From Thermaerobacter marianensis (GTDB lineage: Bacteria > Bacillota > Sulfobacillia > DYIH01), in NCBI GenBank assembly GCA_020723785.1, contig DYIH01000032.1:1-12405 (forward strand): a stretch of 12,405 nucleotides of DNA. The letters run 5' to 3'. Below are positions 1 to 6,305 of this stretch, one piece after another. Made by a program: the position numbers and the translations under genes. Position 1 is the stretch's first letter. Each line of letters begins with the position of its first letter. A model generated the notes under the pieces. The model saw only the letters and a program-made list of their open reading frames with translations. It searched no databases and was not told where the DNA came from.

Positions 1-260
1 CCCGCCGGGATCACCGAGCGGGTCATCCTGTCCGTCACATCCTCAACCCTGCGGAAGACATCCTTCCGCACCGCCGCTGCCGGATAGGAGACAACCTTAA
101 CGTCCTCCGGCTTGATCCGGGCAAACGGCGCGATATCATGGCTGGCCACCACAACCTCGATGGTCCGCCCGGCCTGGCTCACATAATTCTGGGCAAGCAA
201 CAGACCCGCCAGAGTACACAGCCCGGAAACCACCAGGACAGCCGCCTTGGATTTCAGCAC
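1..260 (-). CDS. cpaB: CpaB/RcpC-like Flp pilus assembly protein (SAF domain), 5' part only
   Basis: The gene runs off the left edge of the window, leaving about 86 N-terminal residues. It starts at GTG (MLKSKAAVLVV), five bases after an AGGTGG ribosome binding site and ten bases after the preceding gene. A hydrophobic segment at residues 5-24 is a membrane anchor or uncleaved signal. It is followed by the start of a SAF domain: EVVVASHDIAPFARIKPEDV at 35-54, then VVSYPAAAVRKDVF. This is the typical CpaB/RcpC layout, a single membrane anchor followed by a periplasm-facing SAF domain that supports assembly of Tad/Flp pili. The gene follows a TadZ/CpaE-like gene in the same operon, which supports the call. 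A FlgA-type SAF protein is less likely because of the neighbours. The C-terminal half cannot be judged. Confidence 0.75.
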   Translation of the reverse strand, partial: MLKSKAAVLVVSGLCTLAGLLLAQNYVSQAGRTIEVVVASHDIAPFARIKPEDVKVVSYPAAAVRKDVFRRVEDVTDRMTRSVIPA

Positions 261-270
261 ACCGACCACC

Positions 271-453
271 TCATTTTTCGAACTGTACAGCCCCAGCCGA
301 CACGAGACGAATGAAGTCGTCCAGATCAAACCACCGCAGGACAGGCCGGACAATGCCCAGGTCTTTGGCCTCCACGCCTAGGTATGGGTCGACTTTCTCA
401 ACCTGATATCGCCGGCCTCGGTACTCGAACACATCTCCCACCTGAACAGCCAC
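271..453 (-). CDS. Small conserved-looking protein of unknown function, 60 aa
   Basis: GTG start (MAVQVGDVFEYRGRRYQVEK) preceded by AAAGGAG, which overlaps the stop codon of the TadZ/CpaE-like gene; the next gene, cpaB, begins ten bases after its stop. The protein is soluble, acidic and aromatic-rich, and looks like a small beta-barrel: GDVFEYRGRRYQVEKVDPY at 6-24 resembles an SH3-like or PUA-like strand pattern, followed by RWFDLDDFIRLV at 40-51. I do not recognise a family. Its position between the ATPase and cpaB, with tight spacing, indicates that it is co-translated with the pilus genes, so an accessory role in that system is possible but is only inferred from position. Confidence 0.7.
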   Translation of the reverse strand: MAVQVGDVFEYRGRRYQVEKVDPYLGVEAKDLGIVRPVLRWFDLDDFIRLVSAGAVQFEK

Positions 454-459
454 AAAGCC

Positions 460-1761
460 TCACTCCTTTCCCGTCTTGGCCGCGATGCCCGCCGCCAGCT
501 TCCTCCAGGCGTTGCCGTCCGGCGAATTCGACAAGGCCACCGGGCTGCCGGCGGCGGACGGCCAGTAAAGGGACGGATTGTCTGCCACCACCAGGTTCGG
601 CCTGACCGCAAGCTCCCGCGCCGCTGCCTCGCCGTCACGGCCTATCTCCGGATGCGCCCGCGTCACAACCAGCACCTTCAAGGCCCGCCCCGCGCCCCAC
701 GGCCCGTTCAAAGCCGCTGCCAGGCGTTTGGCTGCGCTCATCGAGGCGTCGGTGACAAAGACGGCAACGCCGGCCTCTTCAAACGCGGCCTGAACCAAGG
801 CATCCAGAGGCGCCGCCGGGGTGTCCAGCACAATGAAGTCGTCCTCAAGCCGCATCTGGCCGATCAGCCTGCGCACCGCCTCGGCTCCTGCCGTGACCAG
901 AGCGCCGGCCTCATCCAGCGCCGGGCCGGGCAGCACCCGTACACCCTCGACCCCGCCCGGCACCAGGACTACCGCAGGCGCCTCACCGCGAAGCAGCGCC
1001 TGCCAGCGGCCGGGCGCATAGCTGCGCAGCCCCAGATGATCCGCCAGCGCAGGGGAATGCACCGACAAATCCAATGCGGACACCCGGAACCCGGAAACGG
1101 CCAGTGCGGCCGCCAGGTTTGCCGCGGCTGTGGTGCGGCCGGCGCCGCCGGAGGCCCCGAACACCGCCAGCACAACACCGCGCGGCGGCGCCGGCGCACC
1201 CGGCTTAAGCGACCCTGGCGCCGGTCCAGGCTCCGCCCTGGCCAGCATTGAGACCAGGCCGGCGCCGGACAATTTGATCTGCGGTATGGGCGGGACGGGG
1301 ATTTTGATGGTGTCCGGCGACGGCTCGGGAGCGGGCGGTTCCGGCAGGGCCACCTGGGTGTGCAGATGCGCCACATCTTCGTACCGCCGGCCTGACTCTC
1401 CGGTGATCGCACGGCGGATTTCCTCGCCGTCCACTTCCCCCTGGTCATTGACCAGGATGATGTCGTACACCCCGCAGGCGATGGCCGCGTCGATCAGCCG
1501 CTGGCCCTCATCATCCCGCTGCCCTGCCAGAAGCACCACACGCAAGGCCGGGTTGGCCTGACGGATGCGGAAGACCGCGCTGGCCAAATCCTTCGAGGGG
1601 AAGTTCCGGGACACCACCGCCACTTCGGCCCGCGGCGAGAGGAGCAGAAGCTCCGTCTCGGTGGACGCCCGGCTCAATTCCGCCTCCAGACGCCAGACGC
1701 GGGTGACCGCATCTTCCATGGCAGCGGCCTCTTCTTTCGCGGCAGCCAGAAGCAGACGCAA
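460..1761 (-). CDS. cpaE: TadZ/CpaE-like atypical MinD/ParA-family ATPase
   Basis: Predicted 433 aa. Residues 1-120 look like a degenerate receiver domain (MRLLLAAAKEEAAAMEDAV at the start; LRVVLLAGQRDDEGQRLIDA at 73-92). A proline-rich linker at 140-195 precedes a MinD/ParA-type domain with an altered P-loop, FGASGGAGRTT at 201-211, and the strand DDFIVLDTP at 307-315. This two-domain layout is that of TadZ/CpaE, which localise the Tad/Flp pilus machine at the membrane or pole. The open frame continues upstream to 1980, but that part is encoded by the DNA repeats (PVPRPVPGPIPG) and is unlikely to be translated. I chose the TTG at 1761 because ACGGAGGTG lies nine bases before it and the receiver-like fold begins exactly there. 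The following genes (60 aa protein, then cpaB) form an operon with it. Odd: the P-loop lysine is arginine and the ParA signature lysine is absent. Confidence 0.8.
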   Translation of the reverse strand: MRLLLAAAKEEAAAMEDAVTRVWRLEAELSRASTETELLLLSPRAEVAVVSRNFPSKDLASAVFRIRQANPALRVVLLAGQRDDEGQRLIDAAIACGVYDIILVNDQGEVDGEEIRRAITGESGRRYEDVAHLHTQVALPEPPAPEPSPDTIKIPVPPIPQIKLSGAGLVSMLARAEPGPAPGSLKPGAPAPPRGVVLAVFGASGGAGRTTAAANLAAALAVSGFRVSALDLSVHSPALADHLGLRSYAPGRWQALLRGEAPAVVLVPGGVEGVRVLPGPALDEAGALVTAGAEAVRRLIGQMRLEDDFIVLDTPAAPLDALVQAAFEEAGVAVFVTDASMSAAKRLAAALNGPWGAGRALKVLVVTRAHPEIGRDGEAAARELAVRPNLVVADNPSLYWPSAAGSPVALSNSPDGNAWRKLAAGIAAKTGKE

Positions 1762-2197
1762 AGCAAAACACACCTCCGTGATGTTGAGACTGACAGGATT
1801 TTTAGCCGGCGAGACGGCGGGGGCTATCCATACCGGACAGATAGGGAGTGACAGCTTTTTAAGCTGGGCAGAAACCAGGCGGAGGATGAATCTGCCAAGC
1901 ACCTGCTTCAACGCGGGTCCTGGTATGGGTCCTGGTACGGGTCTTGGTACGGGAGGCAGCGAATTTACACAAATACCCAAAACCCTGAAAAGCCTTGCGG
2001 GTCAACGCTTTGCGGCTTTTCCATTTTTTGCTTGTACGGGTCTGGTACGGGTGGCTTGAAACCCGCCATCCCTTGATACACAAGGCTTTGCGGGCTTCAA
2101 GGGGGCGTTCTGGTACGGGTTTTCCGCAATACATACACGCTACTTTTAGAAAAAATTTTGCGCGGAGGGTCATAAGCCGGTGCGCGCTCCCTATATA

Positions 2198-2227
2198 TAT
2201 ATATTATTCTGTGCAAACCCGTACCAA
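2198..2227 (-). promoter_or_regulatory. Candidate promoter of the TadZ/CpaE operon overlapping a repeat copy
   Basis: On the minus strand TTGGTA (2227-2222) is followed after 18 bases by TATATA (2203-2198) within an AT-rich tract. The -35-like hexamer is part of the inverted repeat copy at 2217-2227, so a repeat-binding protein would compete with polymerase here. The hexamers are imperfect and the AT tract offers several -10 registers, so this is tentative. A transcript from here would have a leader of about 430 nt before the TTG start at 1761. Confidence 0.3.
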
Positions 2228-2249
2228 TATACACTATAGGGTACGGCCT

Positions 2250-2270
2250 AAGCCTTGCGGCGCAAGGCTT
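2250..2270. repeat. Palindrome AAGCCTTGCG-G-CGCAAGGCTT
   Basis: Two perfect 10-bp arms around one central base. Related half-sites occur at 1991-2000 (AGCCTTGCGG), 2083-2093 (AGGCTTTGCGG) and 2344-2360 (GCCTTGC-ACC-GCAAGGC, a 7-bp stem with a 3-nt loop). At 1988-2020 AAAAGCC and GGCTTTT form the arms of a larger hairpin. This second repeat family is interleaved with the GGTACGGGT copies. Confidence 0.75.
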
Positions 2271-2275
2271 GGAGC

Positions 2276-2298
2276 CTGGTACGGGTCACCCGTACCAG
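2276..2298. repeat. 23-bp perfect palindrome made of two facing CTGGTACGGGT copies
   Basis: CTGGTACGGGT at 2276-2286, one C, then ACCCGTACCAG at 2288-2298. It is the only place where a forward and an inverted copy abut, giving perfect dyad symmetry suited to a dimeric DNA-binding protein, and two further inverted copies follow directly at 2299 and 2309. Confidence 0.85.
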
Positions 2299-2440
2299 AC
2301 CCGTACTAACCCGTACCACGAACACGGCTTCGCAACCGCTAACGCCTTGCACCGCAAGGCTTTTCGCATTCAAGACATCACCCGTACCAGAGAAATGCTA
2401 CCCCCGAGGGGTACAACACGGCTGCCCCCGCCATGCGTCC

Positions 2441-2488
2441 AAAAAGAAAAGCCCGGCGCAGGGAACGAAGACACCCCCTGCGCCGGGC
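2441..2488 (-). terminator. Strong intrinsic terminator of the T4SS-like operon
   Basis: On the minus strand GCCCGGCGCAGGG and CCCTGCGCCGGGC form a perfect 13-bp stem with a 12-nt loop, directly followed by TTTTCTTTTT. It lies 8 bases beyond the stop codon of the PrgI-like gene and separates that operon from the repeat region and the Tad-type genes. Confidence 0.92.
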
Positions 2489-2496
2489 CTGGTTTC

Positions 2497-3396
2497 TTAC
2501 AGCCGAATTCGTATCCCCGTGCTCTGTCCGGCCTGACGCTCTTCCTCCGATCCCGGCGCTGAAGTGCGCGGCGCCCGAATCCACTCGACCCCAACCGGCG
2601 GCTCTGACCGCTCGTGGTCGGCAGGGCATAGCTGCCGCCAGGCCAGGTCGCGGACAGCTTCCGGACCGAGCCTGGCTGTTCCGATCCGGGCCTGCCGCAA
2701 GGCGGCCTCGGCATCCGCCAGCGCCTGCTCCAGCCGCTCCTCCTGCCTGGAACCGGGTCGGGCGGTCAGGATCAGATATGCCGGGCAGCGCAGGGCCTTT
2801 CCTTGCCGCCCCAGGGCTTCGTGGTGGGCAGCCCGCGCAAGAATGATGCGGGCCAGGCCGGGCGGAGCCTGCCGGGCCAGGCGCCGCTGGCGTTCGAACT
2901 CCTGTCGGGCCAGGTCGGCGGTGGATTCGATAATCCAGCGCACCTCGATCCCGGCCAGCAGGGCCTGCTCCGCCGCCGTTTCAAAGGCCCGGCCAGTCAG
3001 GGTGCGCTCCTCTTCCGACAGCAGAACCCACGGCGGGGGAGAAAGCTCCAGCGCAGCCGCCAAGCTGCCGTCAGGCAGGCCAATCCTGCCGCTTCCGTTC
3101 AGGCTGACGCCGGCCAGCCAGTCTTCGATCCGTTCCTCGCGGAACGGTGCCCGTTCACGGGGACGGCGGCGGTAGGCCCGGCCGATCCGAAGCCGGGTGG
3201 GGCCGTCCAGGACGGCAAAAAGAAAACCCCCGCCGGCGACCGCTGCGCCGGCCAGGAAGCGGCCGGCAAAACCGCCGGGCCAGAGCAGGAAGAGGATGAC
3301 GCCGGCGGCCAGGGCGGGAATGATGATGCGAAGATGCCGCCACTGGACGATGCCGAGGTCAACATCGTTTTTGACGTTGGGCGGAAAGGGGATCAC
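2497..3396 (-). CDS. PrgI/VirB3-like membrane protein apparently fused to a VirB4-type N-terminal domain (no ATPase)
   Basis: Predicted 299 aa. GTG start (MIPFPPNVKNDVDLG) ten bases after GGAGGG, with a GTGA overlap with the preceding gene. Residues 24-40 and 45-63 are two adjacent membrane segments separated by a short GGFAG turn, followed by a basic stretch (RIGRAYRRRPRERAP), as in PrgI/VirB3-like subunits of Gram-positive conjugation systems. Residues 95-260 have the pattern of the N-terminal, non-catalytic domain of VirB4/TraC-type proteins: an LPDGSLAAALELS strand, WVLLSEEERTL, EVRWIIESTADLARQEFERQ, then YLILTARPGSRQEERLEQAL and a leucine-rich end. There is no Walker A or B. The gene ends eight bases before a strong terminator and no VirB4 ATPase follows in the window. 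Family assignment is by pattern only; a profile search would settle it. Confidence 0.6.
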   Translation of the reverse strand: MIPFPPNVKNDVDLGIVQWRHLRIIIPALAAGVILFLLWPGGFAGRFLAGAAVAGGGFLFAVLDGPTRLRIGRAYRRRPRERAPFREERIEDWLAGVSLNGSGRIGLPDGSLAAALELSPPPWVLLSEEERTLTGRAFETAAEQALLAGIEVRWIIESTADLARQEFERQRRLARQAPPGLARIILARAAHHEALGRQGKALRCPAYLILTARPGSRQEERLEQALADAEAALRQARIGTARLGPEAVRDLAWRQLCPADHERSEPPVGVEWIRAPRTSAPGSEEERQAGQSTGIRIRL

Positions 3397-3590
3397 GGCC
3401 GCTGATCCCTCCAGATAATGTTCCCGTTTTGGTCGCAGGGGTAGACCTTCACGCCGCGCCCTTTGTATGGCCCGCAACGGTTTTCTTCGCGAGCACGCGC
3501 AACCGCTTCTTGTTTGTCGTTGTAGATAAGGCCAGGAAGAATCGGCGTGCAGGGCGGAATACCTAACCTCCAGTACCGCGGAGTTTTCAT
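3393..3590 (-). CDS. 65-aa protein of unknown function inside the T4SS-like operon
   Basis: ATG start (MKTPRYWRLGIPPCTPILPG) eight bases after GGGGAG; the start overlaps the stop of the VirB6-like gene (ATGA) and its stop overlaps the start of the PrgI-like gene (GTGA), so the three genes are probably translationally coupled. The protein is soluble and basic, with three cysteines (C14, C42, C55), KQEAVARAREENRCGPYKGRG in the middle and a polar tail YPCDQNGNIIWRDQRP. No signal peptide or membrane segment. I do not recognise a family; the coupling suggests fixed stoichiometry with the secretion channel parts. Confidence 0.7.
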   Translation of the reverse strand: MKTPRYWRLGIPPCTPILPGLIYNDKQEAVARAREENRCGPYKGRGVKVYPCDQNGNIIWRDQRP

Positions 3591-5713
3591 ATGTCCCACT
3601 CCCCGATGATATCTAAGTCTTCTTCCGCAACCGGAAGCTCCGCCCGGCCGACCCGCCGCGGCACCCCGCCGTCGTTGATTACCAGCCGCCCGTCCGAGGC
3701 CCGCCAGGCGAAGACCTTGCGGGCAAGACGCGGCCGGTGCGGTGCCTCGGCTTCGGCAACAAGTTTTGTGACCTCATCCTGGCTGCCGAAGACCATTGCC
3801 ATGCCGCCAGGTTGGACCGCGGCGGGGTTGGCGAGACGGGTTCCCAGTCTGGAGCGGATGTCCTCCGTTGTCTTGGCGTCGGACGGGAGAACCACCCGTG
3901 TGAGTTCGCGTCCGAATTTGTCCTTGCCGCCGGGCTGGACTGCGGCGTAACGGACGGGAGCAGCAAGCCGGGCTTGGATTTCAGCGGCCCGGTTGCTGAC
4001 CGGATGCAGGAGGTCTGACACCTTTTCCTTGGCGGCTGCCATTCGGGACGCTCCGGGAAGCCTGGACGCGGCGTTGCGCACCGCCTGCCCAGCGTGTCCG
4101 GCAGCCTTGTATTTGATAAATTCCACCGGATCGCGGGCCAGGTCATAAGCAGTGGGATACCCCTCCGCTGCAGCTTGCCTTGACGTATCCTCAACGGACA
4201 CCGGAGAGCGGGCAGGAACCTCACCGTCCGGCAGAGCAGCCGCGGTCTCCTGGCGCCGGGCCAGCAGGGCGCGGATCGCAGACGCCGCACCCCCGCCGGC
4301 GCCTTTCTCATTCGCCGCAGTTGTTTTCCTGGCGTCGCGCACCGCCTCGGCCCGCTCCGCCGCCCCCGCCCGCAGGGCCTGACTGATGCCCTGCAGCCTG
4401 GCGCCCCTGGCCGCCAGGGCAGGGTCTCCCCGCACCACGCCGAGGGCGGACAGAAAGCTCCCGGCGCGTTCTCCGAGCCGGCCGAGTCCGTCCGTGACGC
4501 GGGCGCCGCCAAGGGTGAAGTCGGCGGTGCGCACCGCCGTCAGCACCGGGGCGGCAAAAGCCTGCCATGAGACGCGGCAGATGAGGTACAGCCCCGCAAC
4601 CGCCAGCAGGCCCGTTCCCCAGGCGCTGAAGATAGACGAGGACCGGGCCAGGGACAGCAGGACGAACCCGAGGCCGACAACGCTTTGCACAAACACCGCC
4701 CGGATCACCATGCTTGCATAACCGACCACCGGGTCACGGGTTGGCCACAGGGCGGCGCCCATGCAGTAGGCAGGCCCCATGATGGCCAGCACAGGCAGCG
4801 CCAGGGTGCGGATGAGGCCGATGAACCCAAGCCACACCAGCAGGACCAGCAGGATGATCGTAAGCACCAGTCCGTTGCCGGTGTCCCCAAGGAAGCCCTG
4901 CATTTTGTCCAGCCCCTGGGCTGTCTGGGGGTCTACCCCGTAGAAAGCAAACGCCGTCCCCACGGCAGCCGCGGCAGGGGAGGCTGTTTTGTCCAGCAGG
5001 CCGGCGGCTTCCGGCGCCAGAATGCGGGCGAATAGCCAGCGCGGCGGGCCTCCGGCGGCGCCGGAGTTCCACCGGGCGGGGTCCGCCTGGATGACCGCCT
5101 GCGACCAGACCTGGTTTTGAAACACCACCAGGTAGTCGCTAAGGAACAGGCTGGCCGCTCCAAGTACAAGCCCGGCCGTATACAGCCTGGCCCGCTCCGC
5201 AAGACGGCCCGCCGTCAGCGTCCCGCGCCCAAGCGCCTGGTAGGCGTCCCACACCAAAGCGACAGCGAACAAAAGACCGCCAAGAATCAGGCTGTATGTC
5301 CACGGGCGCAGGATTTTCGGGGCCAGGGGGTCGGCCATGCCGAACAAGGCGTCAATGGCCGGAAAAAAGGCTCCCGCGAACGCAGCCACAATGGTGACCA
5401 CGGCAAGCTGCAGCGAGTTGTAAAGCGCCGCGGCAAGCCCTTTGAGTTTGCATGTCAGCCAGGCGCCTGGGCCGCTCAGGAAAGAAGGGCAGTCGTCGTC
5501 CTGCTCCCGCAGGTTTGCCAGCGGGTCTGGCGCGGGGTCGGGGCTGCCATCGCCTTTGGGCAGCACGGCGTTTTTGACAGTGGCGCTGCTGGTGTCCGGG
5601 GTGGTGTGCGGGAGCGGAAGCCTGGCAACCGGAGGCTGCAGAGGCGCAGCTTGGGCGGCCGTGACGGACAGCAGAACCAGCGCCGTCACGGCCGCCCCGA
5701 GGCATTTGCGCAT
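3587..5713 (-). CDS. VirB6/TrbL-like polytopic membrane protein of a type IV secretion channel
   Basis: Predicted 708 aa. The ATG at 5713 follows AGGTGAG closely and starts a clear signal peptide (MRKCLGAAVTALVLLSVTAA QAA); the open frame extends upstream to 5971 but that part is the antisense-frame shadow of the preceding gene. A Pro-rich linker (25-65) and a C-x12-C pair (C75, C88) precede at least six membrane segments, roughly 100-118, 140-158, 177-197, 280-303, 305-323, 338-356 and 366-384. A hydrophilic cytosolic-type tail of about 300 residues follows (400-708), Ala/Arg-rich, with AAVQPGG occurring twice (590-596 and 631-637). Topology and position after a VirB2-like gene and before a PrgI-like gene match VirB6/TrbL-type inner-membrane channel proteins. 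The long tail is typical of Gram-positive variants but its role is unknown. Confidence 0.72.
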   Translation of the reverse strand: MRKCLGAAVTALVLLSVTAAQAAPLQPPVARLPLPHTTPDTSSATVKNAVLPKGDGSPDPAPDPLANLREQDDDCPSFLSGPGAWLTCKLKGLAAALYNSLQLAVVTIVAAFAGAFFPAIDALFGMADPLAPKILRPWTYSLILGGLLFAVALVWDAYQALGRGTLTAGRLAERARLYTAGLVLGAASLFLSDYLVVFQNQVWSQAVIQADPARWNSGAAGGPPRWLFARILAPEAAGLLDKTASPAAAAVGTAFAFYGVDPQTAQGLDKMQGFLGDTGNGLVLTIILLVLLVWLGFIGLIRTLALPVLAIMGPAYCMGAALWPTRDPVVGYASMVIRAVFVQSVVGLGFVLLSLARSSSIFSAWGTGLLAVAGLYLICRVSWQAFAAPVLTAVRTADFTLGGARVTDGLGRLGERAGSFLSALGVVRGDPALAARGARLQGISQALRAGAAERAEAVRDARKTTAANEKGAGGGAASAIRALLARRQETAAALPDGEVPARSPVSVEDTSRQAAAEGYPTAYDLARDPVEFIKYKAAGHAGQAVRNAASRLPGASRMAAAKEKVSDLLHPVSNRAAEIQARLAAPVRYAAVQPGGKDKFGRELTRVVLPSDAKTTEDIRSRLGTRLANPAAVQPGGMAMVFGSQDEVTKLVAEAEAPHRPRLARKVFAWRASDGRLVINDGGVPRRVGRAELPVAEEDLDIIGEWDI

Positions 5714-5718
5714 CTGGC

Positions 5719-6234
5719 TCACCTGTTTCCGGTAAGGATGCTGATGACCGGCGCCACAACCTTGGCCCAGACCAGATCGAAAATCTGGTACCAAGCCCCT
5801 GTGACGGCCAGCAGCACCACAACAACGCCGAATCCAACCGGCTTCAGCGCGTCGATGATGGACCCGACGGTGCGGTATTCGTCGGCTCCGGTCATTGCTT
5901 TGAAGGCGATAACCAAGGCACGCCAAACCCCGAGCAGAATCACCGCACCGCCGACCAAACCGATCAGCCAATTGCCGAAGCGCAGGATCGGCTGGATCGG
6001 GCTGGTCTGTCCAAGGTCAACCCCGGATTTGGCAGGGCTGTACCATTCCGGCTTCAAGACATTTCTCAGGTCGGCTCCGCCCGTTCCAGGCTGCTGGCCG
6101 GGCTGCTGGGTCTGGATCTGGGTCTGTTCCTGCTGGCCGCCGGGGTCGGCAGGGGTCAGCCCCTCCGCCAGCGCCACACCATGAAAAGCTATTGCCAAGC
6201 CGAGGATACACGCAGCCGTTGTTTTCCTGAACAT
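5719..6234 (-). CDS. Small secreted/membrane protein, VirB2/TrbC-like pilin-type subunit
   Basis: Predicted 171 aa. Chosen start is the ATG at 6234, eight bases after AAAGGAGG, giving a signal peptide MFRKTTAACILGLAIAFHGV ALA; an in-frame ATG at 6258 with its own GGAGG is a weaker alternative. A Gln/Pro-rich linker (34-50, QEQTQIQTQQPGQQPG) is followed by two membrane segments: NWLIGLVGGAVILLGVWRALV (about 88-108) and VGFGVVVVLLAVTGAWY (about 133-149), and a short amphipathic end. A cleaved signal plus two helices just upstream of a VirB6-like gene resembles VirB2/TrbC-type subunits in Gram-positive conjugation operons. It is the first gene after the terminator at 6306-6335 and ends five bases before the next start. 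The pilin role is inferred. Confidence 0.6.
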   Translation of the reverse strand: MFRKTTAACILGLAIAFHGVALAEGLTPADPGGQQEQTQIQTQQPGQQPGTGGADLRNVLKPEWYSPAKSGVDLGQTSPIQPILRFGNWLIGLVGGAVILLGVWRALVIAFKAMTGADEYRTVGSIIDALKPVGFGVVVVLLAVTGAWYQIFDLVWAKVVAPVISILTGNR

Positions 6235-6305
6235 TGACAGTGCCTCCTTTTGTTTCATCGCCGGCCTCCATGATCGGGCCGGTTCAGTCACCGCCCGCCG
6301 GACCA

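Larger units (their letters stand above)
1922..2390. repeat. Array of at least 12 CTGGTACGGGT repeats in two opposing clusters
   Basis: Core motif GGTACGGGT. Forward copies: 1922-1930 (GGTATGGGT), 1934-1942, 1946-1954 (last base A), 2033-2041 (TGTACGGGT), 2044-2052, 2112-2120 and 2278-2286. Inverted copies: 2217-2225, 2288-2296, 2299-2307 (ACCCGTACT), 2309-2317 and 2380-2388. The first three are spaced exactly 12 bp apart, 2033/2044 are 11 bp apart, and 2288/2299/2309 are 11 and 10 bp apart, so neighbouring copies sit on about the same face of the helix. This is what arrays of protein-binding sites such as replication iterons, parS-like partition sites or multi-site operators look like. Function not established. 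Confidence 0.85.
1762..2440. other. Gene-free repeat-rich region between the two secretion operons
   Basis: About 680 bp without a convincing gene. Open frames cross it on both strands, but they are built from the repeats read in several different frames, so the constraint seems to act on DNA or RNA and not on protein. It holds the CTGGTACGGGT repeats (1922-2390), AAGCCTTGCGG-type inverted repeats, and an AT-rich tract at 2192-2208. By position it contains the promoter and the long leader of the TadZ/CpaE operon. It could be an origin, a partition site or an operator region; the sequence alone cannot choose between these. Confidence 0.8.

Noticed and set aside
652..1251. 199-codon plus-strand frame opposite the TadZ/CpaE-like gene
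   Set aside because: Antisense shadow: Arg/Gly/His-rich composition without a fold, no binding site, and the opposite strand encodes a recognisable ATPase.
1762..1980. N-terminal extension of the TadZ/CpaE-like protein up to 1980
   Set aside because: The added residues (PVPRPVPGPIPG and following) come from the repeats; the TTG at 1761 has a good binding site and begins the receiver-like fold.
1859..2173. 104-codon minus-strand frame with CMYCGKPVPE, which looks like a zinc knuckle
   Set aside because: It is built from both repeat families read in changing frames (PVPE, PYQTRT, TRTRT), has only a poor binding site and lacks a second convincing Cys pair. I treat it as repeat DNA, though a short leader peptide cannot be excluded.
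2344..2364. Plus-strand terminator GCCTTGC-ACC-GCAAGGC followed by TTTT
   Set aside because: There is no plus-strand gene to terminate, and the hairpin belongs to the interspersed repeat family; the T run is short.
1922..2390. CRISPR array
   Set aside because: Repeats are only 9-11 bp, in both orientations and with irregular spacing; no spacers of uniform length and no cas genes.
5714..5971. Upstream extension of the VirB6-like gene
   Set aside because: It overlaps the VirB2-like gene in another frame, is Arg/Gly-rich and places the signal peptide internally.
5117..6184. 355-codon open frame on the plus strand
   Set aside because: It runs antisense across two well-supported minus-strand genes with signal peptides, membrane segments and binding sites; long antisense frames are expected at this G+C content. 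No domain is visible in it.
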